The notes under the pieces were generated by a model. It worked only from the letters and a program-made list of their open reading frames with translations. It was not told the origin of the DNA and made no database searches. Both the position numbers and the translations under genes were made by a program. 64,000 nt of DNA from Clostridiales bacterium (lineage in GTDB: Bacteria > Bacillota > Clostridia > Christensenellales > CAG-138), in contig SFDB01000001.1 of NCBI GenBank assembly GCA_004558825.1, forward strand, positions 139,468 through 203,467. The letters run 5' to 3'. Below are positions 43,036 through 51,837 of this stretch, one piece after another. Numbering within the stretch: the stretch's first letter is position 1; each line of letters opens with the position of its first letter.

Positions 43036-43065
43036 TTGTGTTATTTAAGGCGATTATGCTATAAT
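43036..43065 (+). promoter_or_regulatory. Promoter of M29 aminopeptidase
   Basis: TTGTGT (43036-43041), 18-base spacer ending in TGC, TATAAT (43060-43065): extended -10 with perfect hexamer. Confidence 0.65.
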
Positions 43066-43097
43066 GGCTTATTATATCCGAAAAGGAAGTATCGAAT

Positions 43098-44324
43098 ATG
43101 GAGAACAAGCTTTACGAATACGCGCGGCTTCTCGTAGAGATAGGCGCAAACGTTCAAAAGGGTCAGACCCTTATAATCTCTTCACCCATCGAGTGCGCCC
43201 CGTTCGCCCGCATGTGCGCAGGCGCGGCTTACGACGTCGACTGCCGTGAGGTCGTCATGAACTGGACAGACGACTTTTTGACGCGCGAAAAATATATGCG
43301 CGCCGATGACGCGGTGTTCGACGAGGTACCCGAATGGAAGGTAAGATTTTTCACGGACTATGCAAACCAAAACGCGGCGTTCCTGCATATATACGCGTCA
43401 GATCCCGAGAACCTCAAGGGTGTCGACCCGTCAAGACCCGCGCGTGCGAGCATGGCGGGAGGCAATGCGATGAAGGATTATTACCGTATGCAGTCCGCAA
43501 GCGAGTTTGCCTGGTGCATAGGCTCTATACCCATAAAAGCGTGGGCAAAAAACGTTTTCCCGCACATGAGCTGCGAGAAGGCCGTCGACGCGCTTTGGAA
43601 CGCGATATTCGACGCTGTGCGCATAACGGGCGACGGAAACGCCGTTAAGCGTTGGCGCGAGCATCTCGGCAAGCTCTCCGAAAGAAAGCAGAAGCTCAAC
43701 GAATTCAACTTCAAATACCTCAAATACTCGAACTCGTTAGGCACCGATCTCACAATCGAGCTCCCAGAAAACCATGTTTGGGAGGCGGGCGCCGACATAT
43801 CGCGTATAGGCGTCGATTTTGTGGCCAACATGCCTACGGAGGAAGTATTCACCGCTCCCAGGCGCGACGGCGTAAACGGAATCGTTTTCGCGTCACGTCC
43901 GCTTGTACATGACGGCAACATAATCGATAAATTCAGCATGACGTTCAAAGACGGCAGGATAACCGAAGTACACGCCGAAAAGGGCGAGGACGTGCTGCGC
44001 GCCGCTGTGGCCGTCGACGAGGGCGCCTCTTATCTTGGCGAGGTCGCGCTCGTTCCGTACGATTCGCCCATTTCAAACTCAAAGATACTTTTCTATAATA
44101 CGCTCTTCGACGAGAACGCATCGTGCCACCTTGCTTTCGGCGAGGCGTATCCGTGCATAAAGGGCGGCGCTCAAATGAGCCGCGAAGAGCTCCTAAGGCA
44201 CGGGCTTAACGACTCGAATACGCATGTTGACTTCATGGTCGGAACAAGCGACATGAGCATAATCGGCGTCACCCACGACGGCAGGGAAATACCCGTTTTC
44301 GTAAACGGCAACTTCGCCGTCTGA
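43098..44324 (+). CDS. M29 family aminopeptidase (thermophilic aminopeptidase / AmpS/PepS)
   Basis: 408 aa cytosolic metallopeptidase removing N-terminal residues. Family runs: YARLLVEIGANVQKGQTL at the N terminus, the metal-site region TEVHAEKGEDVL, and at the C terminus ASCHLAFGEAYP then LNDSNTHVDFMVGTSDM (His and Asp metal ligands). Ribosome site AAGGAAG. Single-gene unit with promoter 43036 and hairpin 44349. Confidence 0.94.
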   Translation: MENKLYEYARLLVEIGANVQKGQTLIISSPIECAPFARMCAGAAYDVDCREVVMNWTDDFLTREKYMRADDAVFDEVPEWKVRFFTDYANQNAAFLHIYASDPENLKGVDPSRPARASMAGGNAMKDYYRMQSASEFAWCIGSIPIKAWAKNVFPHMSCEKAVDALWNAIFDAVRITGDGNAVKRWREHLGKLSERKQKLNEFNFKYLKYSNSLGTDLTIELPENHVWEAGADISRIGVDFVANMPTEEVFTAPRRDGVNGIVFASRPLVHDGNIIDKFSMTFKDGRITEVHAEKGEDVLRAAVAVDEGASYLGEVALVPYDSPISNSKILFYNTLFDENASCHLAFGEAYPCIKGGAQMSREELLRHGLNDSNTHVDFMVGTSDMSIIGVTHDGREIPVFVNGNFAV

Positions 44325-44348
44325 AAAGCACGACCGGTAAAGATTCGG

Positions 44349-44381
44349 TTTTCGGAAGCGGTCGACTGCCGCTTCCGAAAA
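44349..44381 (+). terminator. Hairpin after aminopeptidase gene
   Basis: TTTTCGGAAGCGG/CCGCTTCCGAAAA around a seven-base loop, 25 bases past the stop; only a short T-run follows. Confidence 0.6.
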
Positions 44382-44522
44382 TCTTATACCCTTTCAAGGC
44401 TCCTGAGGCGGGCATTAAAGTGCCAAGCCCATCGCGCTTCACCTGATTTTGCACTTTTCCGGCGGCGCCTCGGCTTTGTTCTTGCCTGCGCAGGCTGTAC
44501 ATTTGTTAAATTTTTATGGCGA

Positions 44523-44552
44523 TTGGAATATGCCGCGTTAGTGTGTTATACT
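44523..44552 (+). promoter_or_regulatory. Promoter of CotH/VTC/DUF4956 operon
   Basis: TTGGAA (44523-44528), 18-base spacer ending in TGT, TATACT (44547-44552). Confidence 0.5.
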
Positions 44553-44605
44553 ATTCTAAGCAGTTGTTCGACTGTGTTTTATGATATATAAAGGATGGTG
44601 CGCTG

Positions 44606-47533
44606 GTGAAAAAAATCGGCAAAATTCTTTTGGCTATATTGATGCTGGCTCTCTTCGCGGTGATGATCGTCATAATCGTGAAGGTCAACGGCAACACAAA
44701 TACAAGCGTTTCAAACGCCGTGTCGCTCAACGAGGTTATGACCTCCAACAAGGGCGCCGTTCCCGATGAAAACGGCGAATTCTTCGATTGGGTGGAGCTC
44801 CGTAACTCTTCCTCGAGCGCCGTAGACATTTCGGGCTGGGGTCTCAGCGACAGCATACTGGAGCTTGCAAAATTTGTTTTCCCGTCGGGCACCGTTATCG
44901 CTCCCGACGGCTACATGGTCGTCTATTGCTGCGGTGAGACAAAGGGCGGCCTTTATGCGCCGTTCAAGCTCTCCGCAGACGATGATCTCGTGCTGCTCGA
45001 CTCGACCGGACGCATCGTCGAAAGTATATCGCTTAAACCCGTATCGAAAAACGCGACGCTCGGCAAGGATCCTTCGACGGGTCTTTGGAACGAGTTTTCA
45101 ATGCCCTCACCCGGATATCCGAATACCGACGAGGGCGTTGCCGCGTATCAGGAGAACAAGCACACGGCAAACACGGTCGAGGGCCTTTATATCAACGAAT
45201 TTATGGCTTCCAACGCCTCCGTCTGCTACGATGAGAACGGCGTATACTCCGACTGGATAGAACTCTACAACGCTAACGACACGGCGCTCGACATAAGCGG
45301 CTTCTATATTTCGGACGATCTCACAAAACCCATGAAGTACGCATTCCCCGAAGGAACTACGATAGAGGCGCACGGATGCCTGCTCGTATTCTGTTCAAAG
45401 ACGGAAACGGTCGAAGGCAGCAATGAAATACACGCCCCGTTCGGACTGCTTACATATAAGGAGGACGTCGTGCTTTCAATGCCAACCGGCGCAATAATCG
45501 ACAGCTACTCCTACAGTGAACAGACGACTGACGTCTCCATGGCGCGTACGCCCGACGGAACGGGTGATTTCGTTCCGTGCAACAAGCCTTCCCCCGGATT
45601 CCCGAACACAGACGAAGGCTACAATCAGGCGGCCGCGAAATATGCGTTCGCTCCATCCGACATCTATATCTCCGAAATGATGGGCGCAAATTACGCCTTT
45701 CTAAAGCAGTCCAACGGCGACTTTCCCGACTGGCTGGAAATACATAACACGGGCAGTGAAGCCGTCAGTCTTGGCGGCTATTCCCTCTCGGACAATCCGA
45801 AAAACCCCGCCAAATGGCGTTTTCCCGACATAACGCTCGCCCCCGGACAGTACCTCGTGGTGCTTGCCACGGGGCGCGACATACGCGAAGGCTCGCAGCT
45901 TGAAACGAATTTCAAAATATCCGCGAACGGTGAGACCGTTTTTTTGTTTAACCCCGAAGCGAAGCCCATAAGCAAGTTGTCCTGCCCCAAATTCCATGCC
46001 GATGAAAGTGTAGGCTGCGACGACGCCGGTCATATGCGTGTCTACACGACGCCAACACCCGGCTCAGCAAACGGCGAGGGTACGTCGGGGTACGCTCAGA
46101 CGCCCGAATTTTCGCTTATTTCGGGCGCATACAGCGGAAGTCAGCAGGTGTCGATATCCGTTCCCGAAGGCTGTACGGTACGCTATACGCTCAACGGCTC
46201 GGAACCGACTTCATCGAGCGCGCTGTACGACGGCACGCCCATAACCATATCTAAGACGGGCGTTGTCCGAGCCGCCGCATTCAGAGACGGCTACAGCCGA
46301 AGCGATATTGCGACCGCCGCCTACCTTATCGACAGCCCGCATACGCTCAGCGTCATAATGATAGCCACCGATAAGGCCGAGTTCGACAACATCTACCAAA
46401 ACTATAATCAGGAAATCGAGATACCCGCGCATTTCGATCTAATAAACGAAAACGGCGAAAAGGAATTCGACAGCGACGCTGTCATACGAATATTCGGGGC
46501 ATATTCACGCCAAAAGGAGCAAAAGGGCATCGCCGTCATTGCGCGCGCAGGCTACGGCAGCTCTCGCTTTGATAACCCCTTCTTCTCAAGCCGCGACTTT
46601 GATTCCTACAAGGCGTTCATACTTCGCGCCTCGGGTCAGGAAAGCACGATTTCACGCATGAGGGACGTGCTTATAACGAGCCTTGTCGACGAAGGCACAG
46701 ACCTTGCCGTACAAGCCTACAGGCAGTGCGTCGTATACATCAACGGCGATTACCGCGGCGTGTACAACATGCGCGAAAAGGTAAACAAGCACTACCTCGC
46801 GCAGCATTACAATATAGATGATCCCGATTCCATCAATCTGCTCGTCGGCAACGGCAACAAGTCGGGCTACGTCCTCAACGGCACCAACGAGGAGTATATG
46901 TCGCTCGTAGATTACGCCGTATCGCACGATATGCGCGTTCAGGAGAATTACGACTATATGTGCAGGTATATCGACACGGCAAATCTCGCCGAGTATACCG
47001 CCATGCAGATATACGTCGGCAACACCGACACCGGCAACATCAAATATTGGTCTGCGCCCAACCACAAATGGCAATGGATAGTCTACGACTTCTGCTGGGC
47101 GATGAACTCGTCCGTAGGCGGCACAAAGGGCTATGAATGGAACGCAATCGAAAAATATTTCAGCGAAAAGGGCCATGGCGTCGGCAGCATGTTCTCAAAC
47201 AAGCTAATAAAATCTCTGCTGAATAACCCCGATTTCAAAGAAATGTTTCTTCAGTCCTGCGCAAAAATGGCCAACGAAGTATTTGAAGAAAGCAAAGTCA
47301 TAGCGCGCGTCGACGAGCTTGAGGCCAAAATCGACGACGAAATGAAGCGCGATGTGCTTCTGTGGAGCGACATGTCGTATGAAGGATGGAAGCGCTCCGT
47401 AAACCGTCTGCGCGAATTCGCCACGAACAGAAAAGGCTACTTCGTATACCAGCTCAAGACGTATTTCGGCCTTTCGAGCGAAAAATGCATGGAGCTTTTC
47501 GGAATAAGCGGCAGCAATCCCAAGGCATCATAA
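44606..47533 (+). CDS. Secreted multidomain protein: lamin-tail domains plus CotH kinase
   Basis: 975 aa. N-terminal membrane helix/signal anchor (about 5-27). Then three lamin-tail domains, each beginning with a variant of V-x-L-N-E-x-M or I-Y-I-x-E-M and containing D-W-x-E-L/I-x-N (starts near 36, 195 and 350); then a chitobiase/beta-hexosaminidase C-terminal-like fold (YTLNGSEPTSSSALYDGTPI, about 525-545); then the CotH domain (about 580-930) with the phosphotransfer-fold segment QCVVYINGDYRGVYNMREKV and VYDFCWAMN. CotH relatives are spore-coat protein kinases. GTG start. It is the first of a three-gene set with VTC and DUF4956 proteins. Confidence 0.92.
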   Translation: MKKIGKILLAILMLALFAVMIVIIVKVNGNTNTSVSNAVSLNEVMTSNKGAVPDENGEFFDWVELRNSSSSAVDISGWGLSDSILELAKFVFPSGTVIAPDGYMVVYCCGETKGGLYAPFKLSADDDLVLLDSTGRIVESISLKPVSKNATLGKDPSTGLWNEFSMPSPGYPNTDEGVAAYQENKHTANTVEGLYINEFMASNASVCYDENGVYSDWIELYNANDTALDISGFYISDDLTKPMKYAFPEGTTIEAHGCLLVFCSKTETVEGSNEIHAPFGLLTYKEDVVLSMPTGAIIDSYSYSEQTTDVSMARTPDGTGDFVPCNKPSPGFPNTDEGYNQAAAKYAFAPSDIYISEMMGANYAFLKQSNGDFPDWLEIHNTGSEAVSLGGYSLSDNPKNPAKWRFPDITLAPGQYLVVLATGRDIREGSQLETNFKISANGETVFLFNPEAKPISKLSCPKFHADESVGCDDAGHMRVYTTPTPGSANGEGTSGYAQTPEFSLISGAYSGSQQVSISVPEGCTVRYTLNGSEPTSSSALYDGTPITISKTGVVRAAAFRDGYSRSDIATAAYLIDSPHTLSVIMIATDKAEFDNIYQNYNQEIEIPAHFDLINENGEKEFDSDAVIRIFGAYSRQKEQKGIAVIARAGYGSSRFDNPFFSSRDFDSYKAFILRASGQESTISRMRDVLITSLVDEGTDLAVQAYRQCVVYINGDYRGVYNMREKVNKHYLAQHYNIDDPDSINLLVGNGNKSGYVLNGTNEEYMSLVDYAVSHDMRVQENYDYMCRYIDTANLAEYTAMQIYVGNTDTGNIKYWSAPNHKWQWIVYDFCWAMNSSVGGTKGYEWNAIEKYFSEKGHGVGSMFSNKLIKSLLNNPDFKEMFLQSCAKMANEVFEESKVIARVDELEAKIDDEMKRDVLLWSDMSYEGWKRSVNRLREFATNRKGYFVYQLKTYFGLSSEKCMELFGISGSNPKAS

Positions 47534-47545
47534 GGAGGTATATCA

Positions 47546-48247
47546 TTGAAAAGCAAGAAATATAAAAAAAGCTATCGCCACGAGCTTAAATACTTCATAA
47601 ATCAGGGCGACTACATGCTCCTCTCGAACGCTCTGAGGCGCACAATGGATGCCGACGAAAATGCCGACGGCTATGGCGAATACCATATCCGCAGCCTTTA
47701 TTTCGACGATCCCTTCAACACTGCGTTTGCCGAAAAATTCTCGGGCGTCGACCATCGCTTCAAAGTGAGGATACGCATATACGGGCTTAGCGACAGCGTT
47801 ATAAAGCTCGAACGCAAGGAAAAGGACAACGGCTTCATCTCAAAACAGTCTATAAAGCTCTCGCGCAATGAATGCGACATGCTCATAGCGGGCGATTACG
47901 AATTCCTGCTCAACCGCCCCGAGCCGTTCGCCCATGAGATGTTCCGCGAATTCGCAACAAACCTTTTGAAGCCGTGCGTCATTGTCGACTATGTGCGCGA
48001 AGCATATACGTTTCCCGTCGAGGACGTACGCATAACGTTCGATAAGGATATCCGCACCGCATTCAGAAGCACCGATATATTTAACAAGCACTTACCGACA
48101 TACCCCGCGCTGAGCGGCTTCGACATGGTGCTTGAGGTCAAGTATAACCGCTTTCTGCCTGTACACATACGCTCTCTGATACAAATTGCCTCGCCCATAC
48201 GAAGCGCGGCAAGCAAATATGTGTATTGCAGAAGATACGAGCTGTAG
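47546..48247 (+). CDS. VTC-domain (polyphosphate polymerase-like) protein
   Basis: 233 aa tunnel-fold protein. Conserved basic and acidic tunnel residues: YRHELKYFIN at the N terminus, IRSLYFDDPFNTAFAEK, RFKVRIRIYG, KLERKEKDNGFISKQS and the C-terminal LEVKYNRFLP. Yeast VTC makes polyphosphate from ATP; bacterial homologues are largely untested. TTG start at 47546 with AAGGAGG at seven bases. It follows the CotH gene by 12 bases and precedes DUF4956. Confidence 0.93.
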   Translation: MKSKKYKKSYRHELKYFINQGDYMLLSNALRRTMDADENADGYGEYHIRSLYFDDPFNTAFAEKFSGVDHRFKVRIRIYGLSDSVIKLERKEKDNGFISKQSIKLSRNECDMLIAGDYEFLLNRPEPFAHEMFREFATNLLKPCVIVDYVREAYTFPVEDVRITFDKDIRTAFRSTDIFNKHLPTYPALSGFDMVLEVKYNRFLPVHIRSLIQIASPIRSAASKYVYCRRYEL

Positions 48248-48324
48248 CGCTCGCCGCCATACGCTTCACGTTGACGGCACAATATGAAATGATGTAAAAT
48301 ACCGTCTGATAGGAGGATGAATAA

Positions 48325-49014
48325 ATGCTTTTTTTCAATCTGCTGAATGCACCCGAGTCGTCGGGATTCGACCTTTCCAACATATTCAATGCCACCATGA
48401 GTCCGCTTGAGGTAGTCGTTTCGCTTCTCATCGCGCTCGGCGTGGGAATATTTATATTCTTCATCTATAAGGTTACGTTTGCGGGCGTTATGTACTCAAG
48501 AAGCTTCAACGTCGGCCTCATAATGCTGACGCTTGTCACTTCACTGATGCTTATGCTCATAAACAACAATCTCTCTCTCAGCCTCGGCATGGTCGGCGCG
48601 CTGTCGATAATTCGTTTCAGGACGGCCGTCAAGGACCCCATTGACACAGTGTTCATGTTCTGGGCAGTGGGCGAAGGCATAGCCATAGGCACCCATTACT
48701 ATGACATCGCAATAATCTCGGCGATAGCGATAGGCGTTTTCCTTGTAATCATAAGCGCCGTCAAGATAAAAAGCTCAATGCCTTATCTTCTCGTTATACA
48801 CTATAACGAATCGGCATCTCCCGTCATAAAGACGTTCATTCAGAAGCTCCCCAAATCGAAGCTCAAGAGCAAAACCGTCCGGCGCGACGGCATAGAGCTT
48901 ACGCTGGAGCTTAGGCTCAAGGATAATGAAACGGGCTTCGTAGATAAGCTCGTTAAGGTCGACGGCGTTTACGACGCCACGCTTATAAGCCATCAGGGCG
49001 ATCTCGTCTCCTGA
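48325..49014 (+). CDS. DUF4956 membrane protein
   Basis: 229 aa. Four predicted transmembrane helices (about 30-50, 60-75, 80-95, 108-150) including LSLSLGMVGALSIIRFRTAVKDP, the typical DUF4956 segment, and a soluble C-terminal domain (from about 155). Regularly encoded with CotH and VTC proteins, as here; function unknown, perhaps a membrane partner of the polymerase. Ribosome site AGGAGG. Confidence 0.92.
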   Translation: MLFFNLLNAPESSGFDLSNIFNATMSPLEVVVSLLIALGVGIFIFFIYKVTFAGVMYSRSFNVGLIMLTLVTSLMLMLINNNLSLSLGMVGALSIIRFRTAVKDPIDTVFMFWAVGEGIAIGTHYYDIAIISAIAIGVFLVIISAVKIKSSMPYLLVIHYNESASPVIKTFIQKLPKSKLKSKTVRRDGIELTLELRLKDNETGFVDKLVKVDGVYDATLISHQGDLVS

Positions 49015-49033
49015 TGCACCGTTAAAATCTGCG

Positions 49034-49053
49034 GGGGGCGTTTTTTCGCCCCC
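49034..49053 (+). terminator. Possible terminator after DUF4956 gene
   Basis: GGGGGCG/CGCCCCC around a TTTTTT loop, 20 bases past the stop; the following stretch is AT-rich but has no solid T-run. Readthrough into the chromate genes is possible. Confidence 0.4.
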
Positions 49054-49082
49054 GATTTATATTTATAGCGGAAGGATATCCT

Positions 49083-49670
49083 ATGGACGCCAAACAAAAA
49101 TCTCCTGCCGAGCCGCGCCGTGAAAAGCTCATTACGCTGTTTGCGACTTTTGCAAAAATAGGCGTACTTACGTTCGGAGGCGGCTACGCAATGCTCCCAA
49201 TGCTCGAACGTGAATGCGTAGAAACACATAAGTGGACTACAAGCGAAGAGCTGCTCGATTACTTCGCCATAGGCCAATGCACGCCCGGCGTCATTGCCGT
49301 AAACACAGCCACGATAATCGGCGGCAAGCTTCGCGGCTTTCTCGGCTCTGCGGCAGCAACGCTTGGCGTCGTCACGCCATCTTTGGTTATCATTACTATC
49401 ATCGCAGCCGTGCTCTCAAGCTTTGCCGACATTCCGGCCGTTCAATATGCGTTTTGCGGCATAAGGGTTGCCGTTGCGGCGCTGATAGTCAACACCGTCA
49501 TAAAGCTCATAAAGCAAAACGTAAAGAACGCCGCGGGCATCGTAATTTGCTCGCTCGCTTTTGTAATAGTCGCCATATTCGGCGCTTCGCCCATATTCGT
49601 GGTAATAGGCGCGGGCATTTATGGGCTTGTCACGGGTCTCGCGTTTAAGAAAAGGACGGCCGAAAAATGA
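49083..49670 (+). CDS. Chromate transporter, ChrA N-terminal-type half
   Basis: 195 aa, about six transmembrane segments. Conserved FAKIGVLTFGGGYAMLPMLERE and the motif FAIGQCTPGVIAVNTATIIG, as in short-chain CHR proteins that work as pairs. It may export chromate or another oxyanion. Ribosome site GGAAGG. Its stop overlaps the next start by 4 bases (ATGA). Confidence 0.92.
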   Translation: MDAKQKSPAEPRREKLITLFATFAKIGVLTFGGGYAMLPMLERECVETHKWTTSEELLDYFAIGQCTPGVIAVNTATIIGGKLRGFLGSAAATLGVVTPSLVIITIIAAVLSSFADIPAVQYAFCGIRVAVAALIVNTVIKLIKQNVKNAAGIVICSLAFVIVAIFGASPIFVVIGAGIYGLVTGLAFKKRTAEK

Positions 49671-50251
49671 TCTACCTTACGCTCTTTTACGAATTTTTCA
49701 AGGTCGGCCTGTTCTCCGTCGGCGGAGGCGTTGCCACGATACCCTTCTATATGGAGCTGGCGGATAAATACGACTGGCTCACAACGCAGATGCTGACCGA
49801 TATGATAGCCGTCTCGGAATCCACCCCCGGCCCTATCGGTATAAATCTCGCCACATACGCAGGCTTCCGGGCCGCAGGCATACCGGGCGCGCTCGTTGCC
49901 ACGTTCAGCGAGGTGCTGCCCTCGTTCATCATACTTGTGCTTATTGCGAAGGCGCTCGAGCGATATAAGGAAAACACACTCGTCTCAAGCGCTTTTTCAG
50001 GTATAAGGCCAGCCGTCGCAGGGCTCATCGCAGCAGCAGGCTGGTCTGTCATGCGCGTCGCGCTCTTTACCGCTCCGAGCGGCTCGTCGCTTTTTACAAT
50101 GCTCCTTTCGTGCGACATAAAGTGGCTTGTACTGTTTTGCGCACTGCTCGCGCTCATGCAGATAAAGCCGCTCAAAAAGCTCCACCCCATCGTGTATATT
50201 GTTTTTTCCGCCGTCGTCGGCATCGGCGCAGGTTTTCTTGGGTTTATTTAA
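49667..50251 (+). CDS. Chromate transporter, second half
   Basis: 194 aa partner of the previous protein. FFKVGLFSVGGGVATIPFYMEL and AVSESTPGPIGINLATYAGF are the homologous motifs, followed by the antiparallel set of helices. Overlap of 4 bases with the first half indicates stoichiometric translation. Both halves are needed in short-chain CHR systems of Bacillus. Confidence 0.92.
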   Translation: MIYLTLFYEFFKVGLFSVGGGVATIPFYMELADKYDWLTTQMLTDMIAVSESTPGPIGINLATYAGFRAAGIPGALVATFSEVLPSFIILVLIAKALERYKENTLVSSAFSGIRPAVAGLIAAAGWSVMRVALFTAPSGSSLFTMLLSCDIKWLVLFCALLALMQIKPLKKLHPIVYIVFSAVVGIGAGFLGFI

Positions 50252-50270
50252 AAAATATATCAGCCGTTAA

Positions 50271-50299
50271 TTGTTAAATTCAGCGTATTGTTATATAAT
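50271..50299 (+). promoter_or_regulatory. Promoter of gcv operon
   Basis: TTGTTA (50271-50276), 17-base spacer, TATAAT (50294-50299). The leader of about 45 bases is too short for a glycine riboswitch. Confidence 0.7.
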
Positions 50300-50350
50300 A
50301 AGCTCGCAAAGATAGGGTTTTGCCCTAATACATGACGGAGGTTGTTAAAA

Positions 50351-51433
50351 TTGGATACGCTGAAAAAAACGCCCCTTTACGATACGCATGTATCGCTTCA
50401 CGGAAAGATGGTCGATTTCGGCGGCTGGGCGCTCCCCGTCCAGTACACATCGATAATTGACGAGCATAGGGCCGTGCGTGAAAACGTGGGTCTGTTCGAT
50501 GTATCGCACATGGGCGAGGTAATGGTGGAGGGCAAAGATGCTTTCAGCTACATTCAGGGTCTCGTCACGAACTGCATCAAGAGCATGACGCCCGGCAGGG
50601 TACGCTATTCTCCCGTATGCTATGATGACGGCGGCACCGTCGACGACATACTTATCTATAAGCTTGCCGACGAAAAATATCTGCTCGTAATAAATGCGGG
50701 CAACACCGACAAGGATTATGACTGGTTCTGCGCCCACAAATTCGGCGATGTTAAGCTCGAAAACCAGTCCAAGGACTGGGCACAGCTTGCGCTCCAGGGT
50801 CCGAAATTCAACGACGTGCTTATGGCGGCAGGTGTTGAGGGCGAACTCCCCACAAAGAATTATACATTCGCAAACGGCACGCTTGTTGCAGGCATCCCCT
50901 GCCTTGTGTCCGTCACAGGCTACACGGGCGAGCTTGGCGTAGAGCTGTACTGCAAGGCGGAGGACGGCGCAAGGCTGCACGCAAAGCTTATGGAAGCCGG
51001 TAAGCCCTTCGGCCTTATGCCCTGCGGACTCGGCGCAAGGGATTCCCTTAGATTCGAAGCAGGTATGCCTCTCTACGGACACGAGCTTTCAAAGGATATA
51101 TCGCCTCTCGAAGCGGGGCTCAGCTTCGCCGTCAAGCTCACAAAGGACAGCTTCATAGGCAAGGAAGCTCTTCTCAAGCCCATCAAGCGCACGCGCATAG
51201 GCCTTAAGCTTCTTGACAAGGGAATACTCCGCGACCATTACGACGTATATGTCGGAGACAAGCTCGTCGGCTGTACAACGTCGGGTATGCCCGTACCCAC
51301 GCTCGACGGCAGCTATGCAATGGCGCTTATTAACATCGATGACTCGGATAACGAAAACTATACGGTCGAGATAAGGGGCAGGCGCCTCAATGCCGTAAAG
51401 GTCGATATCCCGTTTTATAAAAGAGCAAAATAA
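50351..51433 (+). CDS. gcvT: Glycine cleavage system T protein (aminomethyltransferase)
   Basis: 360 aa. Transfers the methylene group from the aminomethyl-lipoyl H protein to tetrahydrofolate, releasing ammonia. Motifs: KMVDFGGWALPVQY at the N terminus, GLFDVSHMGEVMVEG, the folate-binding GYTGELGVELYC and LGARDSLRFEAGMPLYGHEL. Start chosen at TTG 50351, nine bases after GGAGG; the TTG at 50342 directly touches the ribosome site. First gene of gcvT-gcvH-gcvPA-gcvPB. Confidence 0.96.
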   Translation: MDTLKKTPLYDTHVSLHGKMVDFGGWALPVQYTSIIDEHRAVRENVGLFDVSHMGEVMVEGKDAFSYIQGLVTNCIKSMTPGRVRYSPVCYDDGGTVDDILIYKLADEKYLLVINAGNTDKDYDWFCAHKFGDVKLENQSKDWAQLALQGPKFNDVLMAAGVEGELPTKNYTFANGTLVAGIPCLVSVTGYTGELGVELYCKAEDGARLHAKLMEAGKPFGLMPCGLGARDSLRFEAGMPLYGHELSKDISPLEAGLSFAVKLTKDSFIGKEALLKPIKRTRIGLKLLDKGILRDHYDVYVGDKLVGCTTSGMPVPTLDGSYAMALINIDDSDNENYTVEIRGRRLNAVKVDIPFYKRAK

Positions 51434-51453
51434 ATTTGTTGGAGGAAAACATA

Positions 51454-51831
51454 ATGATACCCAATGACCGTAAGTACACAAAAGAGCATGAATGGCTGCT
51501 CATAGAAGGCAACGTCGCCAAAATAGGCATAACGGATCACGCGCAGGACGCGCTCGGCGACATCGTTTTCGTAGAGCTTCCCGCTGTAGGCGACGAATTT
51601 GCCGTAGGCGATTCCTTTGCGGTAGTTGAGAGCGTAAAGGCCGTTTCCCAGATATATACGGAGGCCGCAGGCAAGGTTATTGAAATCAACGAGGAGCTCG
51701 ACGCCTCGCCCGAGCTGCTTAATTCGGACCCCAACGGCTGCTTCATTGCCGCCATAGAATTCACAAACCTCAACGAAGACGCGCTCCTCACAGCCGATGA
51801 GTACGCCGAATTCCTTAAATCGGAGGAATAA
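51454..51831 (+). CDS. gcvH: Glycine cleavage system H protein
   Basis: 125 aa lipoyl carrier that shuttles the aminomethyl group between P, T and L proteins. The lipoylated residue is Lys62 in VVESVKAVSQIY. Start at ATG 51454, after GGAGG. Twenty bases after gcvT; gcvPA starts 6 bases after its stop. Confidence 0.97.
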   Translation: MIPNDRKYTKEHEWLLIEGNVAKIGITDHAQDALGDIVFVELPAVGDEFAVGDSFAVVESVKAVSQIYTEAAGKVIEINEELDASPELLNSDPNGCFIAAIEFTNLNEDALLTADEYAEFLKSEE

Positions 51832-51837
51832 TCAAAA

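Noticed and set aside
50252..50340. Possible glycine riboswitch before gcvT
   Set aside because: Only 90 bases are available, with a promoter in the middle; no tandem aptamer pattern is present.
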